From CAYUCY01 sp964443525 (GTDB lineage: Bacteria > Pseudomonadota > Alphaproteobacteria > Caedimonadales > Caedimonadaceae): a DNA stretch of 21,360 nucleotides. The position numbers and the translations under genes were made by a program. The notes under the pieces were generated by a model, which had not been told where the DNA came from, searched no databases, and saw only the letters and a program-made list of their open reading frames with translations. This document shows positions 6,928-14,639 of the stretch, in pieces. The stretch lies in assembly GCA_964443525.1 (NCBI GenBank), contig CAYUCY010000022.1, forward strand, positions 1 through 21,360, written 5' to 3'. The first letter of the stretch is position 1. The number at the start of each line of letters is the position of its first letter.

Positions 6928-9492
6928 ATGGCCGAACGATATGCCCACAGAGCCTTTGAGGAGAAATGGCAAAAAGTTTGGGCGGAAAAAAAAGCATTTG
7001 AGGTAAGGGAGAATGCAAAGGCACCTCCTTACTATGTTTTAGAGATGTTTCCTTACCCCTCGGGCCGACTTCACATGGGTCATGTGCGCAATTATACGAT
7101 CGGCGATGTGATCGCGAGATATAAACGAGCTCAAGGGTTTAACGTTCTTCACCCCATGGGATGGGATGCTTTCGGGTTGCCTGCGGAAAACGCAGCCATG
7201 GAAAAAGGGGCGCATCCCGCCAAGTGGACCTACGACAATATTGCTGTCATGCGAGAGCAATTCAAGACTTTGGGATTTGCCTTCGATTGGACGAGAGAGC
7301 TCGCCTCCTGCCATCCCGGTTATTATGCGCACGAGCAAAAGATCTTTCTGGATTTTTATAAAAAGGGTCTTATTTACAGGAAGGAAAGCTATGTAAACTG
7401 GGATCCTGTCGAGCACACGGTTCTTGCCAACGAACAAGTGGTCGACGGTAAAGGATGGCGGTCGGGGGCTCCTGTGGAGCGTCGAAAGCTTTCTCAATGG
7501 TATCTGAAAATTACAGCTTATGCGGAAGAGCTTCTTCAGGGTCTGGATACCCTCAAAGATTGGCCGGAACGAGTTCTGACGATGCAACGAAACTGGATCG
7601 GTAAATCTTTCGGGGCACAGTTTAAATTCAAGATCAAAGGACGTGAAAATCAAATCGAGGTATACTCGACTCGTCCTGATACTCTTTACGGTGCTTCTTT
7701 TGTGGGGATTTCTCCTAATCATCCCTTGGCCGAATTTTTGGCTCAAGTTAATCCGACGTTAAAAGCCTTTATCGATGAGTGTAACCATCTCGGTACAAGT
7801 GAAGAGGCTATTGAAAAAGCTGAAAAATTAGGCTTTGATACGGGTCTTGTCGTTGAGCATCCCTTCGATCCTTCTCAGGAGCTTCCCGTTTACGTGGCAA
7901 ACTTTATTTTGATGGATTACGGCACAGGGGCTATTTTCGGGTGCCCTGCTCATGACCAGAGAGACTTTGAGTTTGCAACCAAATATGGTCTTCCGATTCT
8001 GCCCGTCGTAAGACCTGCGGATATTCCTCCCGAGGCGTTTCATCTAGATGGAAAAGCCTTTACGGAAGATGGGATTCTTTATAATTCGAATTTTCTCACC
8101 GGCCTCTCCAAGGATGAGGCCATTCAAAAAGCTATCCAAAAGTTAGAAGAAATAGGCGTCGGATTCGGGACAACTACTTATCGCTTAAGAGACTGGTGCA
8201 TTTCCCGGCAACGTTATTGGGGATGCCCGATTCCCATGATTCATTGTGAGAGGTGTGGCGTTTTGCCTGTTCCGGAAGAAGAACTTCCCGTTCTTCTTCC
8301 CGAAGATGTTTCTTTTGAGAAGGCAGGGAATCCTCTTGAATATCACCCGACATGGAAAGATCGTCCCTGTCCTGTCTGTGGGGGAAAGGCCCGTAAAGAG
8401 ACGGACACGCTTGATACTTTTATGGAATCATCTTGGTATTTTGCTCGCTTTTGTGCGCCCAGAGACAAGAAACCTTTGAATGCAGAGGCCGCTTCCTATT
8501 GGCTACCGGTTGATCAATATATCGGAGGGATCGAGCATGCCGTCCTTCACCTTCTTTATGCTCGATTTTTTACCCGAGCTCTCAAGGAGTGCGGGTACGT
8601 ATCGATAGAAGAGCCCTTCAAAGGGCTGATGGCCCAAGGAATGGTTTGTCATGAAACATTTCGTACGGAAAAGGGCGAATGGGTCATGCCGTCCGAAGTG
8701 ATTGAAGAAAATGGTAAGTTTTTCAGAGTCTCCGATCATGCGCCGGTTAAGAAAGGGCGGTCGGAAAAAATGAGCAAGTCTAAGAAGAACGTTGTGGATC
8801 CTGCCGACATCGTTCGCGATTTCGGGGCAGACACGGCACGCCTCTTTGTGATATCCGACAGTCCCCCCGATCGAGACTTCGAATGGACAGAAGCAGGGAT
8901 CCAGGGAGTTTGGAAATTCCTTAATCGCATTTGGAGCCTCTCAGAAGCGTTCTTGCCGTATCTCGGGGGGGTAGATCAAAAAATTCCTCAGAACCTCTCT
9001 GACGATGATTTAAAGATTAGAAAAATTGTGCATGCTGCGATGCGTGAAGTAAGCAAAGAAATCGAGGCCTTCGGGTTAAATCGATATGTCGCTCGTCTTA
9101 GGGAGTTGGTCAATGCTTTGTCCGATCTTTCCCCTCAGGAAGTGAATTCTGCGATTTTAAGGGAAGCCCTTGAAACATTCCTTCTTTTGCTCTCTCCTGT
9201 CATGCCCCATATTGCGGAAGAGATTTGGTCCCGCCTGGGCCGACAAACCCTCATTGCCGAAACTGCATGGCCTCAGTTTGATCCGTCTCTTGTGCAGAAA
9301 GAAACGGTTACCTTGGCCATTCAGGTGAATGGAAAGTTGAGGGCAACCCTTGATGTTGCAGTTCATATGCCTGAGGATAAAGTTAAGGAAGAAGCCCTTT
9401 CTCAGCCCAACGTCACACGAGCTCTTGAGGGCTTGACCCCTCGCAAAGTGATTGTGATCCCTAACAAGGTAGTAAACATTGTCGCAAATTAA
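6928..9492 (+). CDS. leuS: Leucyl-tRNA synthetase
   Basis: This 854-residue class I synthetase charges tRNA-Leu with leucine and proofreads the product. The HIGH-type motif is HMGH (residues 49-52) in PYPSGRLHMGHVRNYT, and the KMSKS loop is exact at 614-618. The CP1 editing domain shows the threonine-rich TRPDT (248-252) and GTGAIFGCPAHDQRD (332-346). A zinc ribbon has CERC and CPVC pairs in the central insertion. The C-terminal anticodon-binding and extension regions are present, so the gene is complete at normal length. The ATG at 6928 follows AGGA by about 11 bases. Its 3' end overlaps the lptE start by 14 bases, indicating coupling. Confidence 0.97.
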   Translation: MAERYAHRAFEEKWQKVWAEKKAFEVRENAKAPPYYVLEMFPYPSGRLHMGHVRNYTIGDVIARYKRAQGFNVLHPMGWDAFGLPAENAAMEKGAHPAKWTYDNIAVMREQFKTLGFAFDWTRELASCHPGYYAHEQKIFLDFYKKGLIYRKESYVNWDPVEHTVLANEQVVDGKGWRSGAPVERRKLSQWYLKITAYAEELLQGLDTLKDWPERVLTMQRNWIGKSFGAQFKFKIKGRENQIEVYSTRPDTLYGASFVGISPNHPLAEFLAQVNPTLKAFIDECNHLGTSEEAIEKAEKLGFDTGLVVEHPFDPSQELPVYVANFILMDYGTGAIFGCPAHDQRDFEFATKYGLPILPVVRPADIPPEAFHLDGKAFTEDGILYNSNFLTGLSKDEAIQKAIQKLEEIGVGFGTTTYRLRDWCISRQRYWGCPIPMIHCERCGVLPVPEEELPVLLPEDVSFEKAGNPLEYHPTWKDRPCPVCGGKARKETDTLDTFMESSWYFARFCAPRDKKPLNAEAASYWLPVDQYIGGIEHAVLHLLYARFFTRALKECGYVSIEEPFKGLMAQGMVCHETFRTEKGEWVMPSEVIEENGKFFRVSDHAPVKKGRSEKMSKSKKNVVDPADIVRDFGADTARLFVISDSPPDRDFEWTEAGIQGVWKFLNRIWSLSEAFLPYLGGVDQKIPQNLSDDDLKIRKIVHAAMREVSKEIEAFGLNRYVARLRELVNALSDLSPQEVNSAILREALETFLLLLSPVMPHIAEEIWSRLGRQTLIAETAWPQFDPSLVQKETVTLAIQVNGKLRATLDVAVHMPEDKVKEEALSQPNVTRALEGLTPRKVIVIPNKVVNIVAN

Positions 9493-10054
9493 AAACTTTT
9501 TAGGTATTTTCCTGACCGTTCTCTTGGCTGGATGTGGATTTCGTCCTGTTTACATGCCTAATAATCTGGAAGAGACCGAGAATGTTCACGAAGAGTTGGC
9601 TTTGATCAAAATAGGAAACATTCCCGAGAGAATGGGGCTCCAGCTCAGAAATCATCTTTTAGATCTGGTGAATCCATATGAGGAACCAAAAAATCCAAAA
9701 TACTCTTTGAATGTATCTGTGTTGGAAACGAAAACGGAATTCGGTTTTCGGAAAGACGCAACGCCGAAAAGGTTCCGCCTCAATTATGTTTTTAAATTCT
9801 CTTTGTCCGACCTTAAAACCCGTCAGCTTCTTTATCGGGATTCAACGGAGGTAGATGCGAGCTTTTCAACGGGCTCAAAGGCCGAAATCGCTTCCATCCC
9901 CTATATTGTTACCGAGGAACGTCAACGTCAAAGGGCCATGAAGCAGGGGGCCCATGAAATTAAGGTCTTGCTAGCCTCTTATTTTGCTAGCCCTAGGATG
10001 GATGCACCATCTAAGAAGAGAATAGATGACGCCGATTCTAAAGCTGGCGACTGA
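9479..10054 (+). CDS. lptE: LPS-assembly lipoprotein LptE
   Basis: A 191-residue outer-membrane lipoprotein that plugs the LptD barrel and helps deliver lipopolysaccharide to the surface. The signal peptide is short, ending in the lipobox LLAGC with Cys19, followed by GFRPVYMP, the typical LptE start (CGFRPLY). The rest is the expected small alpha/beta domain, with ALIKIGNIPERMGLQLRNHLLDLVNP near residues 41-66. No ATG lies in a suitable place; the TTG at 9479, inside the last codons of leuS and about 10 bases after AAGG, gives a complete signal peptide. The leuS-lptE-holA order supports the call. Its 3' end overlaps holA by 29 bases. Confidence 0.87.
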   Translation: MSQIKNFLGIFLTVLLAGCGFRPVYMPNNLEETENVHEELALIKIGNIPERMGLQLRNHLLDLVNPYEEPKNPKYSLNVSVLETKTEFGFRKDATPKRFRLNYVFKFSLSDLKTRQLLYRDSTEVDASFSTGSKAEIASIPYIVTEERQRQRAMKQGAHEIKVLLASYFASPRMDAPSKKRIDDADSKAGD

Positions 10055-11003
10055 GCCGAAGCCCCCTCAAGCCGTTTTACTCTACGGGCATGATCAAGCG
10101 CTTCAATCCTTTCGGATGCGCCTCCTTCTCTATGGATGGGCCTTGGGCCAAAAGATAGAAACGATACATATCGATGCGTTAAAAAGCGCTGAGGGGCATC
10201 TGGATGCTGATCTCTTCGGCTCTTCTGCAAGTCATAAGGTCTTCGTTCTTTCTTCTGTCGGGGACTCTCTTCTGTCTGATCTCGAATCATACCTTGAGAA
10301 GGCCGATACTTCTTTTATTTTCCAGTCAAGCAAGCTGAATCGAAAGTCTAAAATCGTTTCTTATTTAGAGCGGTATTCTCGAGGAGCCGCTTTTCCCTGT
10401 TATGAAATAGATGTGCGAGAATTAAAAGCTTTTATGAGCTGGTATTTTGGTCTCAAGTCTCTGTCGTTTCCCCCGGATGTTCTGGAGTTTTTAGCTTTTC
10501 ATGGGCAAAGACATCTAGAGGGATTTTTCTCGGATCTTGAAAAGATCGAGCTTTTTACTGCACAAGGTGAGAAAACACTAACCGTGCACGAGCTAGAGAA
10601 CTTTCTTGCAACAGAAGAGCGGCTTTCAACGGATCAAGTGGAATCTGATTTCCTGAAGGGCCGATATGGTTCTCTAGAGGGTGTGGTCTCATCTTCCAGA
10701 AAACAGGGCATTTCCGAAATCGGTCTTCTTCAACTCCTGCTTTCAAGTCTTGAAACACTCCTCTTTTTTAAGGAAAAGGGGTTGACGGCGCTCAAGTCAA
10801 ACTATGCTGCCTTGGGGCGTCGATTACCGTTTTCAAAGCTTGATCTGTATGAGACATCTTTGAAAAGATGGTCGAAAGAAAAAATCTTGGAGGGGATCAG
10901 CCTCCTTAGGCAGGCTGAAAAAAAAGTAAAAACTTTTTATCCGCCTTTTGATGGGCTTTTCTCCTCGCTTTTACTGGAGGTCGCTCAACTGCCTGACAAA
11001 TGA
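10026..11003 (+). CDS. holA: DNA polymerase III subunit delta
   Basis: The 325-residue delta subunit opens the sliding clamp within the clamp loader. The sequence shows the degenerate AAA+ N-terminal domain (PPQAVLLYGHDQALQSFR, residues about 13-30), the SSLNRKSKIV-like tract FQSSKLNRKSKIVSYLE, a helical middle domain with FLAFHGQRHLEGFFSDLEKIELF, and the C-terminal collar domain ending in LFSSLLLEVAQ. Length is normal. It begins within lptE at an ATG preceded by AAGAAGAG. It ends tail-to-tail inside parB: the last 19 bases of both genes overlap on opposite strands, leaving no room for a conventional terminator for either. Confidence 0.88.
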   Translation: MTPILKLATEPKPPQAVLLYGHDQALQSFRMRLLLYGWALGQKIETIHIDALKSAEGHLDADLFGSSASHKVFVLSSVGDSLLSDLESYLEKADTSFIFQSSKLNRKSKIVSYLERYSRGAAFPCYEIDVRELKAFMSWYFGLKSLSFPPDVLEFLAFHGQRHLEGFFSDLEKIELFTAQGEKTLTVHELENFLATEERLSTDQVESDFLKGRYGSLEGVVSSSRKQGISEIGLLQLLLSSLETLLFFKEKGLTALKSNYAALGRRLPFSKLDLYETSLKRWSKEKILEGISLLRQAEKKVKTFYPPFDGLFSSLLLEVAQLPDK

Positions 11004-11866
11004 GATGCCAGACGATCAAGCTCTTCGAAAGAATTGAAAGAGATGGAAATTATCCCTTTTTGCCCTTTCAGGCGGATGGAAACAGGTGCGCCGAGATGTT
11101 CAGTCAGTTGGCTTTCAAAGAGAATTAAGTCTTCGTTTCTAGGGGAAGTGCTCCGAGGAATGGAAGTGGTAGAAGTTTTTAAAATAGCATCCCGCATACT
11201 TTTTTGCACAAAGCTTTCCGTTTCCCTGACGCTTGCACCCTCTTTAATGATTTTCTGGAGAAGGTCATCGGCCTTGGGATGGTTGAGAAGAGCCCTTGCA
11301 TGGCCTGCCGTGATGGCGCCTTCCTTTAAAGCCGTTTGAATGGCAGGGGTAGCACCTAAAAGTCTTAAGGTATTTGCGATATGAGGTCGACTTTTACCGA
11401 TCATTCGTGCAATGACTTCCTGGGAATGACCGAATTCTTCCATCAAGCGTTTGTATCCTTGTGCCTCTTCGAGAGGATTCAAGTCTTGTCGTTGGACGTT
11501 TTCGATGATGGCCGTCTCGAGAGCCTCTTCATCCGTGAGATCCACGACCATCACGGGGACCTCGGCGAGACCGGCCTCCTTTGCAGCTCGCCAACGCCGT
11601 TCTCCAGCAACGATCTCATACTGGTTGGTCAGACCGATGATGGGTCGGACAAGAATCGGCTGTAGAATTCCTTTTTCCCGAATTGAATTGATCAAATTTT
11701 GAAGGGGCTTTTCCGAAAAGGATTCACGAGGTTGATATTTCCCAGCTTGAAGGGTTTCGATCGAGGTAGAAAGAATGGTGTGCGCCGTATTTCCTTCAGG
11801 TTCATCAGGGCCGAGGAGGGCTGAAAGACCCTTCCCGAGGGGGGCTTTAGCTTGCAAGTTTGACAT
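10985..11866 (-). CDS. parB: Chromosome-partitioning protein ParB
   Basis: A 293-residue CTPase and DNA-binding protein that loads at parS and spreads to build the partition complex. The N-terminal LGKGLSALLG (9-18) is the ParA-contact tract. The CTP-binding ParB/Srx domain carries IVAGERRWRAAKEAGL (85-100, with GERR at 88-91) and ETAIIENVQRQDLNPLEEAQGY (117-138). The helix-turn-helix is SQEVIARMIGKSRPHIANTLRLL (148-170), and the C-terminus has the dimerisation domain. The ATG at 11866 with GGAG 9 bases upstream is preferred over an in-frame TTG deeper in parA. It overlaps the parA end by 20 bases. Its binding sites (parS) lie 1-3 kb away in rsmG and hemJ. Confidence 0.95.
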   Translation of the reverse strand: MSNLQAKAPLGKGLSALLGPDEPEGNTAHTILSTSIETLQAGKYQPRESFSEKPLQNLINSIREKGILQPILVRPIIGLTNQYEIVAGERRWRAAKEAGLAEVPVMVVDLTDEEALETAIIENVQRQDLNPLEEAQGYKRLMEEFGHSQEVIARMIGKSRPHIANTLRLLGATPAIQTALKEGAITAGHARALLNHPKADDLLQKIIKEGASVRETESFVQKSMRDAILKTSTTSIPRSTSPRNEDLILFESQLTEHLGAPVSIRLKGQKGIISISFNSFEELDRLASHLSGS

Positions 11867-12632
11867 GAGATCCGACTCCGTCTTTTTTGATGATTTCCGA
11901 GGCAAGTTTCATATAAGCAAGGGACCCTGCGCTTCTGACGTCGTAAATGAGGACGGGCATCCCGTGAGAGGGAGCTTCCGAAATTCGAATATTTCGGGGA
12001 ATAATGGTTGAGAATACCTTGTCTTTGAAGTGATGTTTTACATCCTGCGCCACCTGCTCGTTCAGGGCATTTCTTTTATCATGCATGGTTAAAACAATAC
12101 CCATCAGAGAGAGGGTCGGGTTAAGTCGTTGTTGAATACGACGAATAGTATTCACCAGTTGGCTGAGCCCTTCCAGGGCATAAAACTCACATTGAAGGGG
12201 AATGATGACATGAGATGAGGCCGTCAGAGCATTGACTGTTAAAAATCCCAAGGATGGGGGGCAATCCAGAAGAACATAATCAAAATCGTCGTTTGCCGTT
12301 AAGCTTAAGAAGAGACGATGTTCCCTTTTTTCCATAGTTACGAGTTCAACCTCGGCACCGCTTAAGTCTCGGGAGGCGGGGATGAGGGAGAGACCCGGAA
12401 TTTTTGTGGAATGGAGACATTCGTGAAGGGGCGCATCTTCGATGAGGAGGTGGTATGTTCCCTTTAATTTATTTCGATCAATTAGGCCCATGCCCGTGCT
12501 GGCATTTCCTTGTGGATCGAGATCGATCAAAAGGGTTTTTTTCCCGATTGCGGCGAGGGCCGTTGCAATATTGACAGTTGTCGTCGTTTTACCGACACCG
12601 CCTTTTTGATTTGCAATTGCAATGATGTTCAT
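11847..12632 (-). CDS. parA: Chromosome-partitioning ATPase ParA (Soj)
   Basis: A 261-residue deviant Walker ATPase that binds DNA non-specifically as an ATP dimer and moves ParB-parS complexes. The Walker A is KGGVGKTTTTVN from residue 10, including the signature lysine K10. The Walker A' stretch TLLIDLDPQGNASTG and the Walker B-like YVLLDCPPSLG are present. The length and absence of an N-terminal HTH indicate the short chromosomal (type Ib-like) form. GAGG lies 7 bases before the ATG. It follows rsmG by 16 bases and overlaps parB by 20 bases, so rsmG-parA-parB is probably one transcript. Confidence 0.96.
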   Translation of the reverse strand: MNIIAIANQKGGVGKTTTTVNIATALAAIGKKTLLIDLDPQGNASTGMGLIDRNKLKGTYHLLIEDAPLHECLHSTKIPGLSLIPASRDLSGAEVELVTMEKREHRLFLSLTANDDFDYVLLDCPPSLGFLTVNALTASSHVIIPLQCEFYALEGLSQLVNTIRRIQQRLNPTLSLMGIVLTMHDKRNALNEQVAQDVKHHFKDKVFSTIIPRNIRISEAPSHGMPVLIYDVRSAGSLAYMKLASEIIKKDGVGSHVKLAS

Positions 12633-12648
12633 GAAAGTGCCTCAAATT

Positions 12649-13260
12649 TTATGGACTCTTTCTTTTTACCTCTAAAATATGTCCATGGCAATCGGTCAGA
12701 GAGGGATATTTTTGAAAGAGATAATAATCTCCCTTCGAAGAAGCAGCCTCCATTTCTTCATCGACGCTCTTCCCTTTCAAAAAAAGAAACACGCTTTTGG
12801 AGTGGCTTAAAGGGTGTGCCCATAGGAGCAGCTGCTCGAGAGGAGCAAGAGCTCTTGCGGTTATGACATCGTATGGATGTAAGGGAACTTTCTCAATACG
12901 CTCGCTCAAGAGAATGGTCGATGTCTTTGTTTCACGTGAAACAGTTTGAAGGAAGGCACATTTTTTCCTATCTGATTCGATCAGAGTGACCGTAAGGTTT
13001 GAAGCGATCGCAACCACAAGACCTGGAAACCCGGCACCAGAGCCGAGATCACACAGAGTTTTTGCACCTTTCGGAATGTACTTTAAAAGCTGAAGAGAAT
13101 CGAGGATATGTCGTTCCCAAAGGATAGGTAAGGTCGAAGGCGCCACAAGGTTGAGGCATTTCTGCCACTTTAACAAGAGCGCTTCGTATCGCTGGAGATT
13201 CGAATATGTTTCACGTGAAACGGGAAGGGTAAGTCTAGAAGAAAGTTCTTCCCGTGTCAT
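12649..13260 (-). CDS. rsmG: 16S rRNA (guanine527-N7)-methyltransferase RsmG/GidB
   Basis: The 203-residue enzyme methylates N7 of G527 in 16S rRNA using S-adenosylmethionine. The SAM-binding glycine loop is DLGSGAGFPGLVVAI (71-85), preceded by KWQKCLNLVAPSTLPILWERHILDSLQLL, the family's substrate-side region, and followed by IESDRKKCAFLQTVSRET and the RAxAPL motif (ARALAPLEQLL). The pentapeptide VSRET occurs twice (14-18 and 107-111), and each copy is encoded by a parS palindrome. The ATG starts 2 bases after the rho stop and has no visible ribosome binding site, so it probably depends on reinitiation after rho. In most relatives mnmE and mnmG lie between rho and rsmG; here they are absent. 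Confidence 0.95.
   Translation of the reverse strand: MTREELSSRLTLPVSRETYSNLQRYEALLLKWQKCLNLVAPSTLPILWERHILDSLQLLKYIPKGAKTLCDLGSGAGFPGLVVAIASNLTVTLIESDRKKCAFLQTVSRETKTSTILLSERIEKVPLHPYDVITARALAPLEQLLLWAHPLSHSKSVFLFLKGKSVDEEMEAASSKGDYYLFQKYPSLTDCHGHILEVKRKSP
12928..12943. other. parS: parS centromere site 1 (inside rsmG)
   Basis: TGTTTCACGTGAAACA is a perfect 16-bp palindrome and an exact match to the ParB-binding consensus TGTTNCACGTGAAACA. It encodes VSRET (residues 107-111) on the minus strand. ParB should nucleate here. It is 1.06 kb upstream of the parB start. Confidence 0.97.
13207..13222. other. parS: parS centromere site 2 (inside rsmG 5' end)
   Basis: TGTTTCACGTGAAACG matches the consensus at 15 of 16 bases (final A replaced by G). 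The 14-bp core GTTTCACGTGAAAC is intact. It encodes VSRET at residues 14-18 of RsmG, in the same frame as site 1, and lies 279 bases from it. Confidence 0.95.
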
Positions 13261-13262
13261 GA

Positions 13263-14552
13263 TTATTGATTCATTGACTGAAAAAAGTCGGCATTATTTT
13301 TTGTTTCTCGAAGTTTTTCAAGGAGAAATTCCATGGCCTCTTGGGACCCCATGGGCGCCAAAATACGGCGCAGAACCCAAGCTTTTGCCAGATCTGCTTT
13401 GCCGATCAGGAGCTCTTCCTTGCGGGTTCCGGATCGGGTAATATCGATGGCCGGGAAAATACGCTTATCGGAAAGCTTGCGATCTAGAACAATTTCACAG
13501 TTACCCGTTCCCTTAAACTCTTCGAAGATGACCTCATCCATGCGAGAACCTGTTTCAATGAGGGCGGTTGAGATAATGGTAAGAGATCCGCCTTCCTCTA
13601 TGTTTCGGGCAGCCCCAAAAAAGCGTTTCGGTCTCTGAAGAGCGTTGGCGTCTACCCCACCCGTTAAAACTTTTCCTGAAGAAGGGACAACCGTGTTATA
13701 GGCGCGGGCCAGGCGGGTGATGTTATCGAGAAGAATTACAACGTCCTTTTTATGCTCGACAAGACGCTTTGCTTTCTCAATGACCATTTCAGCGATTTGA
13801 ACGTGGCGTGTTGCTGGTTCATCAAAGGTGGAGCTCACAACTTCTCCTTTGACAGATCGGGCCATATCTGTGACCTCTTCGGGACGTTCGTCAATCAGGA
13901 GGACAATCAGATGAACTTCAGGATAGTTTACGGAAATCGAGTGAGCAATTTGTTGAAGCATGACCGTTTTACCGGTACGAGGTGGTGCCGTGATCAGTGC
14001 TCTCTGTCCTTTTCCGAGGGGGCTGACGAGATCGATGACACGGGCCGTGAAATCTTCTCCGTTTCCTTTTTTGGCTTTTGTTTTCTCGACTTTTTCCGTT
14101 TTTTCGATCTCGAGTTGGATACGTTCTTGGGGATAGAGGGGAGTAAGGTTATCAAAGTTGACCCGATGACGCAGGAATTCCGGGTTATCGCCGTTGACTT
14201 TGTTGAGCTTGGTCAGGGCAAAATACCGTTCTCCCTCTTTTGGAGCCCGAATTTCTCCTTCCATTTGATCGCCTGTGCGAAGGCTAAACTTACGAATTTG
14301 GCTGGGGGAGACATAAATATCATCGGGACCGGGGACATAGTTGCTTAGAGGAGACCTTAAAAAGCCAAATCCATCTTGTAGAATCTCAAGAATACCTTCT
14401 CCGTAGATCGGAACATCTTTGGCGGCAAGGGTTTTCAAAATAGCAAAGATAAGATCTTGTTTTTTGAGGGAACTTGCATTTTCAATTTGATTTTCTTCCG
14501 CCAACAAAATGAGATCGGCAGCAGGTTTTAACTTCAATTCATTAATATTCAT
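13263..14552 (-). CDS. rho: Transcription termination factor Rho
   Basis: A 429-residue hexameric RNA/DNA helicase that ends transcription. The N-terminal helical domain (1-45) is followed by the cold-shock-like RNA-binding fold (GEGILEILQDGFGFLRSP, 51-68). The ATPase core has Walker A APPRTGKT (189-196), Walker B VLLIDERPEEVTDM, the Q-loop region LDNITRLARAYN and the conserved RKEELLIGKADLAKAWVLRRIL. A lysine- and glutamate-rich stretch (residues about 151-167, KTEKVEKTKAKKGNGED) lies just before the RVIDLVSPLGKGQR motif and looks longer than usual. The ATG at 14552 has no good ribosome binding site. It is separated from hemJ by 87 bases and followed by rsmG after 2 bases. Confidence 0.97.
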   Translation of the reverse strand: MNINELKLKPAADLILLAEENQIENASSLKKQDLIFAILKTLAAKDVPIYGEGILEILQDGFGFLRSPLSNYVPGPDDIYVSPSQIRKFSLRTGDQMEGEIRAPKEGERYFALTKLNKVNGDNPEFLRHRVNFDNLTPLYPQERIQLEIEKTEKVEKTKAKKGNGEDFTARVIDLVSPLGKGQRALITAPPRTGKTVMLQQIAHSISVNYPEVHLIVLLIDERPEEVTDMARSVKGEVVSSTFDEPATRHVQIAEMVIEKAKRLVEHKKDVVILLDNITRLARAYNTVVPSSGKVLTGGVDANALQRPKRFFGAARNIEEGGSLTIISTALIETGSRMDEVIFEEFKGTGNCEIVLDRKLSDKRIFPAIDITRSGTRKEELLIGKADLAKAWVLRRILAPMGSQEAMEFLLEKLRETKNNADFFQSMNQ

Positions 14553-14639
14553 AGAGATACACTTATTGCTTCTGATTGTTGATGATTCTTAACTATGATA
14601 GGAAAAAGGCGATTTACCTTCTGATTCTTTTTTATACTC

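Noticed and set aside
7039..7746. A 235-codon open frame antisense to leuS.
   Set aside because: It overlaps the most conserved part of leuS and shows no protein family features.
11867..11905. A longer ParB beginning at a TTG within parA.
   Set aside because: The ATG at 11866 has a well-placed GGAG and gives the canonical N-terminus leading to LGKGLSALLG.
13752..14348. A 198-codon open frame antisense to rho.
   Set aside because: It lies wholly within rho, has no recognisable domain and is explained by the codon pattern of the real gene.
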